From Gluconobacter japonicus (GTDB lineage: Bacteria; Pseudomonadota; Alphaproteobacteria; Acetobacterales; Acetobacteraceae): a DNA stretch of 64,000 bases. The stretch's first letter is position 1, and each line of letters opens with the position of its first letter. The position numbers were made by a program, and so were the translations under genes. This document shows, one piece after another, positions 8,483 through 17,735 of this stretch. The stretch spans positions 1 through 64,000 of the forward strand of contig NZ_BEWO01000001.1 of NCBI RefSeq assembly GCF_002723975.1, written 5' to 3'. The notes below the pieces were generated by a model. It was given only the letters and a program-made list of their open reading frames with translations. It was not told the DNA's origin and did not search any database.

Positions 8483-9676
8483 ATGTCTGACGAAAACAGG
8501 GGGGTCGTTTATCTCGGCCCCAATCATGTTGAAGTCCAGCGGATCGACGACCCCAGAATGGAAACACCCGATGGCCGGAAGATTGACCACGGCGTCATTC
8601 TTAAAGTCGTCTCCACCAATATCTGCGGCTCCGACCAGCATATGGTCCGAGGCCGTACAACAGCGCCATCCGGGCTGGTTCTCGGCCATGAAATTACCGG
8701 CGAAGTCATCGAAACAGGTTCTGATGTCGAGATGGTCCGCAAGGGTGATCTGGTCTCCGTGCCCTTCAACGTCGCCTGTGGGCGCTGCCGATGCTGCCGC
8801 GAACAACATACGGGCGTGTGCCTGACAGTGAATGCCAGTCGCGCGGGCGGCGCCTATGGCTATGTGGATATGGGCGGCTGGATCGGCGGACAGGCCCGCT
8901 ACGTCATGGTCCCTTATGCAGATTTCAATCTGCTGCGCTTCCCTGACAAAGCTCAGGCACTTGAGCGCATCAGAGACCTCACCATGCTGACCGATATTCT
9001 CCCCACCGGCTTTCATGGTGCCATCAATGCCAAGGTGGGTGTGGGCTCAACGGTCTATATCGCGGGCGCAGGACCCGTCGGGATGGCAGCAGCCGCATCG
9101 GCGCGCATCCTCGGGGCCGCCGTCGTCATGATCGGCGATTTCAATCCTGAACGCCTCGCCCATGCCAAGTCCGTCGGATTTGAACCCATAAACCTCCAGA
9201 ACCACGATCGGCTCGGTGACCTCATCGAACAGGTCATCGGAACACCAGAGGTCGACAGCTTCATTGATGCCGTCGGTTTCGAAGCCAGGGGATATGACGG
9301 AAAGGAACAGCCAGCCGTCATTCTCAATCAGGCCATGGAAGTTACCCGCCCCGCCGGAGCCATCGGTATTCCCGGCCTGTATGTGACGGAAGATCCAGGC
9401 GCTCATGAAGCTGCGGCGCAGAAAGGCAACCTTACACTCCGGCTGGGTCAGGGCTGGGCCAAAAGCCAGTCGTTCCATACCGGCCAAACCCCCGTTCTGC
9501 GGTATAACCGCCAACTGATGCAGGCCATTCTGCATGGACGCCTGCCCATTGCTGATATCGTCAACGCAACCGTGATTTCACTCGAAGACGCGCCACGCGG
9601 CTACCACGACTTCGACAACGGCGCGCCACGCAAATTCGTTCTCGATCCTCACGGGATACTGAAAAACGCAGCCTGA
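8483..9676 (+). CDS. fdhA: Glutathione-independent, zinc-dependent formaldehyde dehydrogenase
   Basis: A 397-residue NAD-dependent medium-chain dehydrogenase of the Pseudomonas putida FdhA type, which oxidises formaldehyde to formate without glutathione. Visible motifs are ICGSDQH (catalytic zinc Cys48), LGHEITGE (His69), the structural zinc cluster CGRCRCCREQHTGVC (Cys99, 102, 105, 113) and the Rossmann motif GAGPVGMAA. The family-specific blocks GGAYGYVDMG, WAKSQSFHTGQTPV and GIPGLYVTEDPGA are also present. Start chosen at ATG 8483 because GGAGAG precedes it; a frame upstream to 8453 is open but has no ribosome site. It lies between the DUF1501 gene and an FMN reductase on the same strand. 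Formaldehyde or related aldehyde detoxification fits an oxidative acetic-acid bacterium. Confidence 0.95.
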   Translation: MSDENRGVVYLGPNHVEVQRIDDPRMETPDGRKIDHGVILKVVSTNICGSDQHMVRGRTTAPSGLVLGHEITGEVIETGSDVEMVRKGDLVSVPFNVACGRCRCCREQHTGVCLTVNASRAGGAYGYVDMGGWIGGQARYVMVPYADFNLLRFPDKAQALERIRDLTMLTDILPTGFHGAINAKVGVGSTVYIAGAGPVGMAAAASARILGAAVVMIGDFNPERLAHAKSVGFEPINLQNHDRLGDLIEQVIGTPEVDSFIDAVGFEARGYDGKEQPAVILNQAMEVTRPAGAIGIPGLYVTEDPGAHEAAAQKGNLTLRLGQGWAKSQSFHTGQTPVLRYNRQLMQAILHGRLPIADIVNATVISLEDAPRGYHDFDNGAPRKFVLDPHGILKNAA

Positions 9677-9687
9677 TGCCTGCTTTG

Positions 9688-9719
9688 TGTCATGATCCGC
9701 TTCCCTTCGGGTCATGACA
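9688..9719. repeat. Strong inverted repeat (hairpin) between fdhA and the FMN reductase gene
   Basis: TGTCATGA (9688-9695) pairs perfectly with TCATGACA (9712-9719). With the adjoining TCC/GGG, including one wobble pair, the stem reaches 11 bp with a 10-base loop. No T-run follows in either direction, so it is not a standard terminator. It may stabilise the fdhA mRNA end or serve as a palindromic operator for the downstream gene. Confidence 0.6.
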
Positions 9720-9753
9720 ACAAAAAACCCGGCTCTTCGACGGAGACCAATCC

Positions 9754-10323
9754 ATGCCCAACGACACGCCTCTGCATTTCGTCACCCTGCTCGGAAGTCT
9801 CCGCAAGGCCTCTTTTAACGCGTCGGTTGCGCGGGCTTTGCCAGAACTTGCACCGGAAGGGGTTTCCATTACCCCGCTCGGATCAATCGGGGACTTTCCC
9901 CACTACAACGCAGATGTTCAGGACGCAGGCTTTCCGCCCCCCGTTCTGGCCATGGCGGAACAGATCCGGGCCGCAGACGGCGTCATCATCGTGACCCCGG
10001 AATATAATTACTCCATTCCCGGCGTCCTGAAGAATGCCGTCGACTGGCTCTCCCGCGTCTCGCCCCAACCTTTCAGCGGCAAACCTGTCGCCATCCAGAC
10101 GGCGTCCCCCGGGATGATCGGGGGTGCCAGAGCGCAATACAACCTCCGACAGAATATGGTGTTTCTGGACGCCTTTGTTCTTAATCGTCCCGAAGTCATG
10201 ATTGGCATGGTCGCAGGGAAAGTAGACCCCGAAACGCTGAAATTCATAGACGAACCCACCTGCAAGTTCATTGCCGGTCAGATCGTTGCGCTCGCCACTC
10301 TGGCTAAAAAACTCCAGTCCTAA
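9754..10323 (+). CDS. NAD(P)H-dependent FMN reductase (ChrR/YieF-like flavoprotein)
   Basis: A 189-residue flavodoxin-fold reductase. The phosphate-binding loop LGSLRKASFN starts at residue 13, and the flavin-binding TPEYNYSIPGVLKNAVDWLSR (about 88-108) is the NADPH-dependent FMN reductase signature. Relatives reduce quinones, chromate or azo dyes with FMN; the physiological substrate here is not evident. ATG 9754 is preceded by GGAG eight bases upstream. It sits 77 bases after fdhA, past a hairpin, and is closed by a bidirectional terminator shared with gltB. A role in oxidative or electrophile stress alongside FdhA is an inference from position only. Confidence 0.9.
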   Translation: MPNDTPLHFVTLLGSLRKASFNASVARALPELAPEGVSITPLGSIGDFPHYNADVQDAGFPPPVLAMAEQIRAADGVIIVTPEYNYSIPGVLKNAVDWLSRVSPQPFSGKPVAIQTASPGMIGGARAQYNLRQNMVFLDAFVLNRPEVMIGMVAGKVDPETLKFIDEPTCKFIAGQIVALATLAKKLQS

Positions 10324-10330
10324 GCCAAAG

Positions 10331-10369
10331 AAAAAAAGCCCCGCACCTGAAACCTGATGCGGGGCTTTT
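10331..10369. terminator. Bidirectional rho-independent terminator between the FMN reductase gene and gltB
   Basis: The 8-bp GC stem GCCCCGCA (10338-10345) / TGCGGGGC (10358-10365) is extended by flanking A and T runs (AAAAAAA before, TTTT after). It therefore works for transcripts from both strands. It lies exactly between two convergent genes. Confidence 0.9.
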
Positions 10370-10392
10370 CAGACTTTACTCGATCAAATCAA

Positions 10393-13300
10393 TCAGGCTG
10401 AAAGCTTGGACAGATCTTCCTGCACATAGCCAATGACCTTGGCATATTCGCGGGGAACGATGTGCCAGAACTGCTCCAGCGTGTGCTCCCAGCAATGCAG
10501 CAGGTCAGCAGCGTAAGTGCTGCCCGTTTCTTCCACATGCTGCTCGACAAGCGCCCGTAGCTCAACATCCCAGCGGCTGCCCGGCTGCACGCGGTTCCAC
10601 ATCACCGTGTCCGGATTGATACGGGATTCAAAGCGGTTCTTCGGATCAAGCACATAGGCCATACCGCCCGTGAAGCCTGCGCCAAAGTTGTCGCCCGTCT
10701 CGCCGAGGATCACGACCTTGCCACCGGTCATGTACTCGCAACCGTTCGAGCCACAGCCTTCAACAACGGCCGTCGCACCGGAGTTACGAACCGCGAAGCG
10801 CTCACCCGCCTGACCAGCCGCAAAGAGCTTGCCACTCGTTGCACCGTACAGAACGGTGTTGCCGATGATCGCGTTCTCTTCCGAACGCCATGTAGACGCC
10901 GGAGACTGACGCACAACGATCGTCGCACCCGATAGGCCCTTTCCGACGTAATCGTTGGAATCCCCTTCCACGATCATCTTCAGACCCTGCACCGCGAATG
11001 CGCCGAGGGACTGACCAGCCGACCCACGCAGCGACAGCGTAAGCTGGCCCTCCGGCAGTTCATGCATTCCGAACTGACGGGTAATCATACCGGAAATACG
11101 CGTCCCGATCGCACGATGCGTGTTCTGCACGTTGTAGTGCAGATGCAGCTTTTCACGACGTTCGAACAGAGGGATCGCATCGGCGACGATCTGCGCGTCC
11201 AGCGTTTCCGGAACCTCGTTACGGCCCTCACGGGTGCAGTAACGCGCATGCTCACCCGGATCGGCCTGCACGAGCAAGGAGTTCAGATCCAGATCATCCA
11301 GATAATCCGCACCGCGAGACACCTGGCGCAGCATATCCGTGCGGCCAATGACCTCCTCAAGGGAACGAACGCCCAGATCGGCAAGGATATGGCGAATGTC
11401 TTCAGCAATCAACGTGAAAAGGTTGATGACCTTCTCCGGGGAACCTTCGAACTTCGCACGCAGCTTTTCGTCCTGAACGCAGACGCCGACCGGACAAGTG
11501 TTGGAGTGACACTGACGCACCATGATGCAGCCCATGGCCACCAGCGCAGCCGTACCAATACCGAACTCTTCCGCACCCAGCATCGCCGCCATGACCACGT
11601 CACGGCCCGTCTTGATGCCGCCATCCGTCCGCAGCACCAAACGATGACGCAGACGGTTGAGCATCAGAACCTGATGCGCTTCGGACAGGCCCATTTCCCA
11701 CGGCAGACCCGCGTAATGGATCGAAGACTGCGGGCTGGCACCCGTGCCACCGGAATGACCGGAGATCAGGATGGCATCAGCCTTCGCCTTCGCCACACCC
11801 GCTGCAATCGTGCCGATACCCGTCCGGGCTACCAGCTTCACGGTGACGGTTGCCGTCGGGTTGACCTGCTTCAGATCGTAGATGAGCTGGGCCAGATCCT
11901 CGATCGAATAGATGTCGTGATGCGGTGGCGGGGAGATCAGCGTCACACCTGGCGTCGCATGACGCAGGCGGCCGATCAGTTCCGTGACCTTGAAGCCTGG
12001 AAGCTGTCCGCCCTCGCCCGGCTTCGCGCCTTGAGCCATCTTGATTTCGATCTCGCGGCAGTCATTCAGATACTGCGCGGTCACACCGAAACGACCAGAC
12101 GCCACCTGCTTGATCGCGGAAGACGCATTGTCCCCGTTCGGGCGCGGCTTGGAACGCTCGGCATCCTCGCCACCCTCACCAGAATCAGATTTCGCGCCAA
12201 TCCGGTTCATGGCAATCGCCAGCGTCTCATGCGCTTCAGGGCTCAGAGCACCCAGCGAGATGCCCGGCGCGACAAGGCGACGACGGATCTGCGTGATGCT
12301 TTCAACTTCGTCCACCGGGATCGGTGCATGAGGCGCCTTGAAGTCCAGCAGGTCACGCAGCGCGACCGGCGGCATCTGGCGCACGGCATCCGCGTAACGG
12401 CGATACAGCGTGTAGCTGTTGGCCGAAACCGCACTTTGCAGCATGTGCACAAGCTGGCCGGAGAAGGCATGCGTCTCGCCCTGACGGCGCAGCTTGTAGC
12501 GCCCTCCGACCGGAAGCGCTTCAACCTTCTGATCCCACGCAGCCGCATGAGCCTTCAGGATGTTACGGGCGATACCCGGCAGACCAATGCCCGAAATACG
12601 CGACGGCATACCCGGGAAGAACTCAGCCACCAGCGCACGGGACAGACCAATGGCTTCGAAGTTGTAACCGCCACGATACGCCGAGATAATGGAAATCCCG
12701 AACTTGGACATGATCTTGAGCAGACCCTTGTCCACCGCCTTGCGGTAACGCTCCATCGCCTCACGCATCGTCATCTGCCCAAACAGGCCACGACGCAGAC
12801 GGTCCGCGATGCTGTGCTGGGCCAGCGCCGGGTTCACCGTCGTCGCACCAACACCGATCGTCACGGCAATAGCGTGAACGTCAATAGCGCTGGACGTCCG
12901 CACGTTCAGGGACGTGAAGGTCCGTAGGGAATGACGCACCAGATGAACATGCGCAGCAGCCGTCGCAAGGATCATCGGCACGGCAACACGATCCGGCCCG
13001 GTGTTCTCATCCGTCAGGAACAGATGGGTGCAACCGCCCCTGACATGATCTTCCGCCTGAACCCGGATGGAGGCGATCGCCGCACGCAGACCTTCCTCGC
13101 CGTCCTCAACCGGGAAAGTACAGTCGATCGAGGCTGCGTTCTCACCGCAGACTTTCCGCAGTTCATCAAACTCACCCACCGTCAGAACCGGGCTGGGAAG
13201 CTGAAGCAGATCGCACTGTTCCGGGCGCTCATCGAGGATGTTCCCGAGATTACCCAGACGCGTGATCAGGCTCATCACCCGCGTTTCACGCAGGGAGTCG

Positions 13301-14913
13301 ATCGGCGGGTTCGTAACCTGACTGAAACCCTGACGGAAATAGTGCGACAGACCGCGGTAGATCTTGGACAGAACCTGAAGCGGCGTGTCGTCACCCATGG
13401 AGCCAAGGGCTTCGGCAGCCGTCTCGACCATCGGGTGAAGGATGGTTTCCAGTTCTTCATGCGTCAGGCTGACTGCCATCTGCTGGCGACGCAGCACGTC
13501 CGCGGCCATACCGTCCGGCTCGACCACATCCCGCACGATCGGCTCGATATTGCGGATGCGCTTGACCCAGCTCTGGAAATCCTGACGGGAGGCCAGCATT
13601 TCAAGCAGTTCATCCGGCTGATAGAGGCGACCTTCCTTGAGGTCGAGCGCCAGCGTCTGCCCCGGACCAAGGCGCCCGCGACGCTGAATGCGCGCTTCCG
13701 GCACGCGGACCATACCCGCTTCTGAACCCACGATCAGCAGGTTGTCATTCGTGATGGAATACCGCAGCGGACGCAGACCCGCACGATCCAGCCCGGCGAT
13801 GACCCAGCGACCATCCGTTGCACAGACCGCAGCCGGGCCGTCCCATGGCTCGATGACCGCATTGCAGTAGCGGAACATGGCGCGCGCTGCCGGCGAAATC
13901 GCGGAATTCGCACCGCTGGAGGCCGGAATGAGCATCATTTTGGCCATCGGAGCACTGCGGCCACCGAAGGTCATGAGCTCGAAGACGTTATCCAGCGCCG
14001 CTGTATCCGAACCCGCAGCCTGCACGACCGGCTTCAGATCCTCCATGTAAGGATCGAGTGCTGCGTGCGACAGGCGCGTTTCGTGCGACCGCATCCAGTT
14101 GGTGTTGCCGGAGATCGTGTTGATCTCACCGTTATGCGCCACCTTGCGGAACGGCTGGGCCAGCTTCCAGGTCGGGAACGTGTTGGTCGAATAACGCTGA
14201 TGGTAGATCGCAAAACGCGAGACAAAACGCTCGTCCAGCAGATCCGGATAAAAGTCCGTCAGGTTCTCGGCCAGGAACATGCCCTTGTAGATGACGGAAC
14301 GGCAGGACAGCGAACAGATATACAGATCCACCTGCTGGCGGGTCGCCTGCTTCTCAATGCGGCGACGCAGCACATACAGATCACGCTCGAACTCATCCTC
14401 CGAACGACCCAGCGTATTGCGGATCATGATCTGTTCGATCTCAGGGCGCGTCTGATTGGCCTTTTCGCCAATGCAGGCCGTATCGATCGGCACCTGACGC
14501 CAGCCATAGATCCCGTAGCCGAAGTTCAGAACCTCGGTTTCGATGATCTGACGACCAGCTTCCTGCGACGCCAGATCCGTCTTCGGCAGGAACACCATGC
14601 CAACGGCAATGCGGCCGTCGATCGTATCATCGCTGGAGCTGTTATGAATGGCCTCCGCGAAGAAATCCTGCGGGATTTCGACATGGATACCCGCACCATC
14701 GCCCGTCTTGCCATCAGCATCGACAGCGCCACGGTGCCAGATGTTCCCCAGAGCCTCGATACCAGCCTTCACGACCGCACGGGACGGCTTGCCATCCAGC
14801 GCCGCGACAAGGCCAACGCCGCAGGCATCGCGCTCCTGCGTTGGGTCATACAGCCCCTTCAGACGCTCGACGTTCTCAGCGTATTCGCGGATGAAATCGG
14901 TATTCTGTGTCAT
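10393..14913 (-). CDS. gltB: Glutamate synthase [NADPH] large subunit
   Basis: A 1506-residue subunit that, with GltD, makes two glutamates from glutamine and 2-oxoglutarate in ammonium assimilation. Cys31 in RDACGVGLVA is the amidotransferase nucleophile, so a 30-residue propeptide should be removed. The glutamine amidotransferase domain runs to about 430, a central domain to about 780, and the FMN/3Fe-4S synthase domain from about 800 to 1190. That domain contains HDIYSIEDLAQLIYDLK, SGHSGGTGASP and the cluster cysteines CIMVRQCHSNTC (about 1130). A C-terminal beta-helix GxGxG domain ends the protein. Its start overlaps the gltD stop by four bases (ATGA), showing translational coupling. Length is typical of alphaproteobacteria. 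Confidence 0.98.
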   Translation of the reverse strand: MTQNTDFIREYAENVERLKGLYDPTQERDACGVGLVAALDGKPSRAVVKAGIEALGNIWHRGAVDADGKTGDGAGIHVEIPQDFFAEAIHNSSSDDTIDGRIAVGMVFLPKTDLASQEAGRQIIETEVLNFGYGIYGWRQVPIDTACIGEKANQTRPEIEQIMIRNTLGRSEDEFERDLYVLRRRIEKQATRQQVDLYICSLSCRSVIYKGMFLAENLTDFYPDLLDERFVSRFAIYHQRYSTNTFPTWKLAQPFRKVAHNGEINTISGNTNWMRSHETRLSHAALDPYMEDLKPVVQAAGSDTAALDNVFELMTFGGRSAPMAKMMLIPASSGANSAISPAARAMFRYCNAVIEPWDGPAAVCATDGRWVIAGLDRAGLRPLRYSITNDNLLIVGSEAGMVRVPEARIQRRGRLGPGQTLALDLKEGRLYQPDELLEMLASRQDFQSWVKRIRNIEPIVRDVVEPDGMAADVLRRQQMAVSLTHEELETILHPMVETAAEALGSMGDDTPLQVLSKIYRGLSHYFRQGFSQVTNPPIDSLRETRVMSLITRLGNLGNILDERPEQCDLLQLPSPVLTVGEFDELRKVCGENAASIDCTFPVEDGEEGLRAAIASIRVQAEDHVRGGCTHLFLTDENTGPDRVAVPMILATAAAHVHLVRHSLRTFTSLNVRTSSAIDVHAIAVTIGVGATTVNPALAQHSIADRLRRGLFGQMTMREAMERYRKAVDKGLLKIMSKFGISIISAYRGGYNFEAIGLSRALVAEFFPGMPSRISGIGLPGIARNILKAHAAAWDQKVEALPVGGRYKLRRQGETHAFSGQLVHMLQSAVSANSYTLYRRYADAVRQMPPVALRDLLDFKAPHAPIPVDEVESITQIRRRLVAPGISLGALSPEAHETLAIAMNRIGAKSDSGEGGEDAERSKPRPNGDNASSAIKQVASGRFGVTAQYLNDCREIEIKMAQGAKPGEGGQLPGFKVTELIGRLRHATPGVTLISPPPHHDIYSIEDLAQLIYDLKQVNPTATVTVKLVARTGIGTIAAGVAKAKADAILISGHSGGTGASPQSSIHYAGLPWEMGLSEAHQVLMLNRLRHRLVLRTDGGIKTGRDVVMAAMLGAEEFGIGTAALVAMGCIMVRQCHSNTCPVGVCVQDEKLRAKFEGSPEKVINLFTLIAEDIRHILADLGVRSLEEVIGRTDMLRQVSRGADYLDDLDLNSLLVQADPGEHARYCTREGRNEVPETLDAQIVADAIPLFERREKLHLHYNVQNTHRAIGTRISGMITRQFGMHELPEGQLTLSLRGSAGQSLGAFAVQGLKMIVEGDSNDYVGKGLSGATIVVRQSPASTWRSEENAIIGNTVLYGATSGKLFAAGQAGERFAVRNSGATAVVEGCGSNGCEYMTGGKVVILGETGDNFGAGFTGGMAYVLDPKNRFESRINPDTVMWNRVQPGSRWDVELRALVEQHVEETGSTYAADLLHCWEHTLEQFWHIVPREYAKVIGYVQEDLSKLSA

Positions 14914-16343
14914 TCCGCGGCCTCCAGCGCCAGGGTCTTGGTCAGAGAAAGATGCATTGCGTCAGCCGCATCACGGCCGTCCTTGATGGCCCAGACAACG
15001 AGGCTGGCACCACGGACAATATCGCCACCAGCGAACACGCCCGGCAGGCTCGTCTGGAAACCACCCGGCGGAACCGTCAGCGTGCCCCAGCGCGTCACGG
15101 CAAGGTCAGGCTGCTGCCACTGACCCGGCAGGTCTTCCGGATCGAAGCCCAGCGCGCGGATCACAAGGTCGCCTTCAATAATGGAATGTTGGCCCGTGCC
15201 TTCGATGGAACGGCGACCCGTAGCATCCGGTGCGCCAAGACGCATTTTCAGCACCTTCACACCTTCAACCGTGCCTTCGCCCAGAAACTCTTCCGGTGCA
15301 GCAAGCCACTCGAAGTTCGCGCCTTCTTCCTCGGCGTTGTAAACTTCCTGACGGGAGCCCGGCATGTTCGCCCGGTCACGACGATAGACGCAGGTCACCT
15401 TCTCCGCGCCCTGCCGGATGGACGTGCGAACACAGTCCATGGCCGTATCACCCCCACCAATGACCACAACACGACGGCCCTTGGCATGAAGGCCAACATC
15501 TTCACCGGGATCTTCATCATATCCACGACGGTTTGACGCGGTCAGGAAGTCAATCGCATCCACAACGCCGTTCAGGTCAGCACCCGGCACGTCCACAGAG
15601 CGCGAACGATAGACGCCCGTTCCGAGGAACACCGCATTATGACGCGTCCGCAGATCATCCAGTGACGTCTCCCCCTCACCCGCACCGATCGGCGTGGAAA
15701 GATGGAAGATAATGCCCTGCTCTTCCAGCAGCTTGTGACGACGGGCCACGACATGCTTTTCAAGCTTGAAGCTGGGAATACCGTATGTCAGCAGGCCACC
15801 CACGCGGTCCTGACGCTCATAAACATGAACCTCATAGCCGCGCGCCCGCAGACGCTCTGCGCAGGCCAGACCAGCCGGCCCAGATCCCACGATGCCGACA
15901 CTAAGACCCAGTTCACGATCCGGCAGACGCGGCTGCACCCACCCCTGCTCGAAGGCATTTTCCGTAATAAAGCGTTCGACAGCACCGATCGTGACGCTCT
16001 CGAACCCCTTCTGGATGACGCAATTGCCTTCGCACAGACGATCCTGCGGGCAGATACGGCCACAGATTTCCGGGAAAGTGTTGGTAGCCGAAGACATTTC
16101 ATAGGCTTCCTGCAAACGGTCTTCCGCCGTCAGCTTCAGCCAGTCTGGAATGTTGTTGCCCAGCGGGCAATGCACGGAGCAGAACGGAATACCGCATTGA
16201 GAGCAGCGGGAGGCCTGCTCTTCAGCACGGCTCGTCGCAAACCCACGATAAATCTCTCCAAAATCCGCACGACGCTCAGCAGCATCGCGCTTCTCCGGAA
16301 GGATCTGTGGGTGATTGACGAACTGCAACATCCGTTCGGCCAT
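14910..16343 (-). CDS. gltD: Glutamate synthase [NADPH] small subunit
   Basis: A 477-residue flavoprotein that takes electrons from NADPH and passes them through FAD and two 4Fe-4S clusters to GltB. N-terminal cluster cysteines are visible as CSQCGIPFCSVHC (47, 50, 55, 59) and CGRICPQDRLCEGNC (94, 98, 104, 108). The FAD motif GSGPAGLA lies near 153 and the NADPH-binding VIGGGDTAMDC in the second half. ATG 16343 is preceded by AGGAG. It is the first gene of a gltDB unit, the reverse of the E. coli gltBD order, with a four-base overlap. A palindrome (16370-16383) lies 27 bases upstream of the start codon and may be a regulatory site. Confidence 0.98.
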   Translation of the reverse strand: MAERMLQFVNHPQILPEKRDAAERRADFGEIYRGFATSRAEEQASRCSQCGIPFCSVHCPLGNNIPDWLKLTAEDRLQEAYEMSSATNTFPEICGRICPQDRLCEGNCVIQKGFESVTIGAVERFITENAFEQGWVQPRLPDRELGLSVGIVGSGPAGLACAERLRARGYEVHVYERQDRVGGLLTYGIPSFKLEKHVVARRHKLLEEQGIIFHLSTPIGAGEGETSLDDLRTRHNAVFLGTGVYRSRSVDVPGADLNGVVDAIDFLTASNRRGYDEDPGEDVGLHAKGRRVVVIGGGDTAMDCVRTSIRQGAEKVTCVYRRDRANMPGSRQEVYNAEEEGANFEWLAAPEEFLGEGTVEGVKVLKMRLGAPDATGRRSIEGTGQHSIIEGDLVIRALGFDPEDLPGQWQQPDLAVTRWGTLTVPPGGFQTSLPGVFAGGDIVRGASLVVWAIKDGRDAADAMHLSLTKTLALEAAE

Positions 16344-16369
16344 GCGCCGTGTCTCCTAAACAAACCATA

Positions 16370-16383
16370 TGTTCCGTGGAACA
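16370..16383. promoter_or_regulatory. Palindrome TGTTCC-GT-GGAACA in the gltD leader
   Basis: A perfect 6-bp inverted repeat with a two-base centre lies 27 bases upstream of the gltD start, between the likely promoter and the ribosome site. Its symmetry and place suggest a dimeric repressor operator. It does not match the NtrC or Lrp consensus that I know, so the regulator is unnamed. Confidence 0.4.
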
Positions 16384-16522
16384 CACGAAATCGGTGGAGT
16401 ACCAGCTATTCCGTCACTTTACGTGATAACAGTCAGTGATACTTACCTATAAGCAAAAACCATGTTTGGATCGCCGCTTTCATTGCAGAAATCCCACATT
16501 ATTTAGGTCCGATATGGACCAA

Positions 16523-17497
16523 TCAGGATTTGAGCTGTCGATAGAGCTTGAAAACTCCCGTCTTCAGATACTCCGGCACCACCATCCGCATGGACACCGG
16601 ATGGATATCCAGCGTCTGCAAATTGTCCGGCCCCGGATGCACCACATTATCAACAGACATCATTGCCACCTGATCCCGCGTCAGCAGATGGCCTGGCAGC
16701 TTCTCCAGCACAGAGGCTTCAAGACGGGCAAGCGCCGCCGGGATGGGTAACAGAAACCTGTGACGACCAGATGCCTCCAGAACAAACGCCATCATCTCCC
16801 GCATACTGAGAATGTCAGGGCCACCAGCCTCGACGATACGTCCCGCATGCTCCGGCTGCAGCAGACGCAGCAACGCTTCCGCAACGTCTTCGACAAAAAC
16901 CGGCTGATAACGTGTGTGCTGAGCAAAAACCGGCAGAACAGGCGAGACTGCGGCGATCAGAGCAAACAGATTGAAGAAACTGTCCTCAGGGCCAAACACA
17001 ACCGAAGGACGCAACAATCCAGCATCCGGAAACACACGCCTGACAACCCGCTCAGCCGCCCCTTTACTCCGGCCGTAAGCCCCCGGCGATGTGAGCGAAG
17101 CCCCGATTGCAGACATGTGAACATAACTCTTCACCCCCGCACGCTGCGCCCGGACCGCCGCCAGATGAGCGCCCTCCACATTGATCTTGTGAAGAACCTG
17201 CACATCCGGCGTCATGACCGAAACCAGATTAACCGCCGCATCCGCTCCATCAAACAGCCGGTCCAGTTGCTCCGCATCATTGACAGAGACTTTCAGGAAC
17301 TCGACACGCCCCGTTCCTCTTGCTGCTCCAAGCCCCTGAATCGCCTCAGGATTTTGACTGCCGACCCGAACGACATGCCCTGTCGCCACCAGTTTCCTGA
17401 CAAAACTGCGGCCAATAAAGCCACCGCCGCCAAGGACCGCCACCTTGCGTGGCGACGTCCAGGAAAAAAGTTTCTCCATTTTCTTCTTTTCTTTCAT
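16523..17497 (-). CDS. NDUFA9-like NAD(P)-binding protein (atypical SDR)
   Basis: A 324-residue atypical short-chain dehydrogenase of the complex I NDUFA9-like family. It has the Rossmann motif VLGGGGFIGRSF near the N-terminus, HMSAIGASLTSPGAYGRSKGAAE with the YxxxK pair, and RPSVVFGPEDSFFN. Bacterial relatives are annotated as NDUFA9 homologues or sugar-nucleotide epimerase-like; a catalytic activity is not shown. The frame opens at ATG 17497, but an ATG at 17479 (MEKLFSW) with purine-rich sequence before it may be the true start. It lies 179 bases upstream of gltD on the same strand and is divergent from the tRNA-Leu gene. A quinone or electron-transfer link is speculative. Confidence 0.85.
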   Translation of the reverse strand: MKEKKKMEKLFSWTSPRKVAVLGGGGFIGRSFVRKLVATGHVVRVGSQNPEAIQGLGAARGTGRVEFLKVSVNDAEQLDRLFDGADAAVNLVSVMTPDVQVLHKINVEGAHLAAVRAQRAGVKSYVHMSAIGASLTSPGAYGRSKGAAERVVRRVFPDAGLLRPSVVFGPEDSFFNLFALIAAVSPVLPVFAQHTRYQPVFVEDVAEALLRLLQPEHAGRIVEAGGPDILSMREMMAFVLEASGRHRFLLPIPAALARLEASVLEKLPGHLLTRDQVAMMSVDNVVHPGPDNLQTLDIHPVSMRMVVPEYLKTGVFKLYRQLKS

Positions 17498-17588
17498 ACA
17501 GACAGTTGACGCGTCCCTACAGTCGGGCTAAACGCCTCTTCACCAACCCGGGATGCCTCAGGAAACTGAAAAACCCGGTGCTTTCTGA

Positions 17589-17675
17589 GCCCAGATGGCG
17601 GAATTGGTAGACGCGCAGGTTTCAGGTACCTGTGTCCGAAAGGACGTGGAAGTTCGAGTCTTCTTCTGGGCACCA
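17589..17675 (+). tRNA. tRNA-Leu (anticodon CAG)
   Basis: A complete class II tRNA. Acceptor GCCCAGA (17589-17595) pairs with TCTGGGC (17665-17671), followed by discriminator A and an encoded CCA end (17673-17675). The anticodon arm CAGGT-TTCAGGT-ACCTG has a 5-bp stem and anticodon CAG (reads CUG). A long variable arm GTGTCCGAAAGGACGT and the T-arm GTTCGAGTC follow. It lies upstream of rnd, which encodes a tRNA 3'-trimming enzyme. Confidence 0.95.
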
Positions 17676-17735
17676 CAGACGGTCAGGCTTCATAAGCCTC
17701 CCCTCTGAGCTTCTAAAAAAATTGGTGACAACAAC

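Noticed and set aside
11062-12927. A 621-codon plus-strand open frame opposite gltB
   Set aside because: gltB is unmistakable on minus. The long antisense frame is a by-product of its codon bias: the predicted product is Arg/His/Thr-rich with no domain.
17589-17675. tRNA-Leu as an integration site for a mobile element
   Set aside because: No direct repeat of the tRNA end, integrase or foreign cargo lies nearby; core genes continue on both sides.
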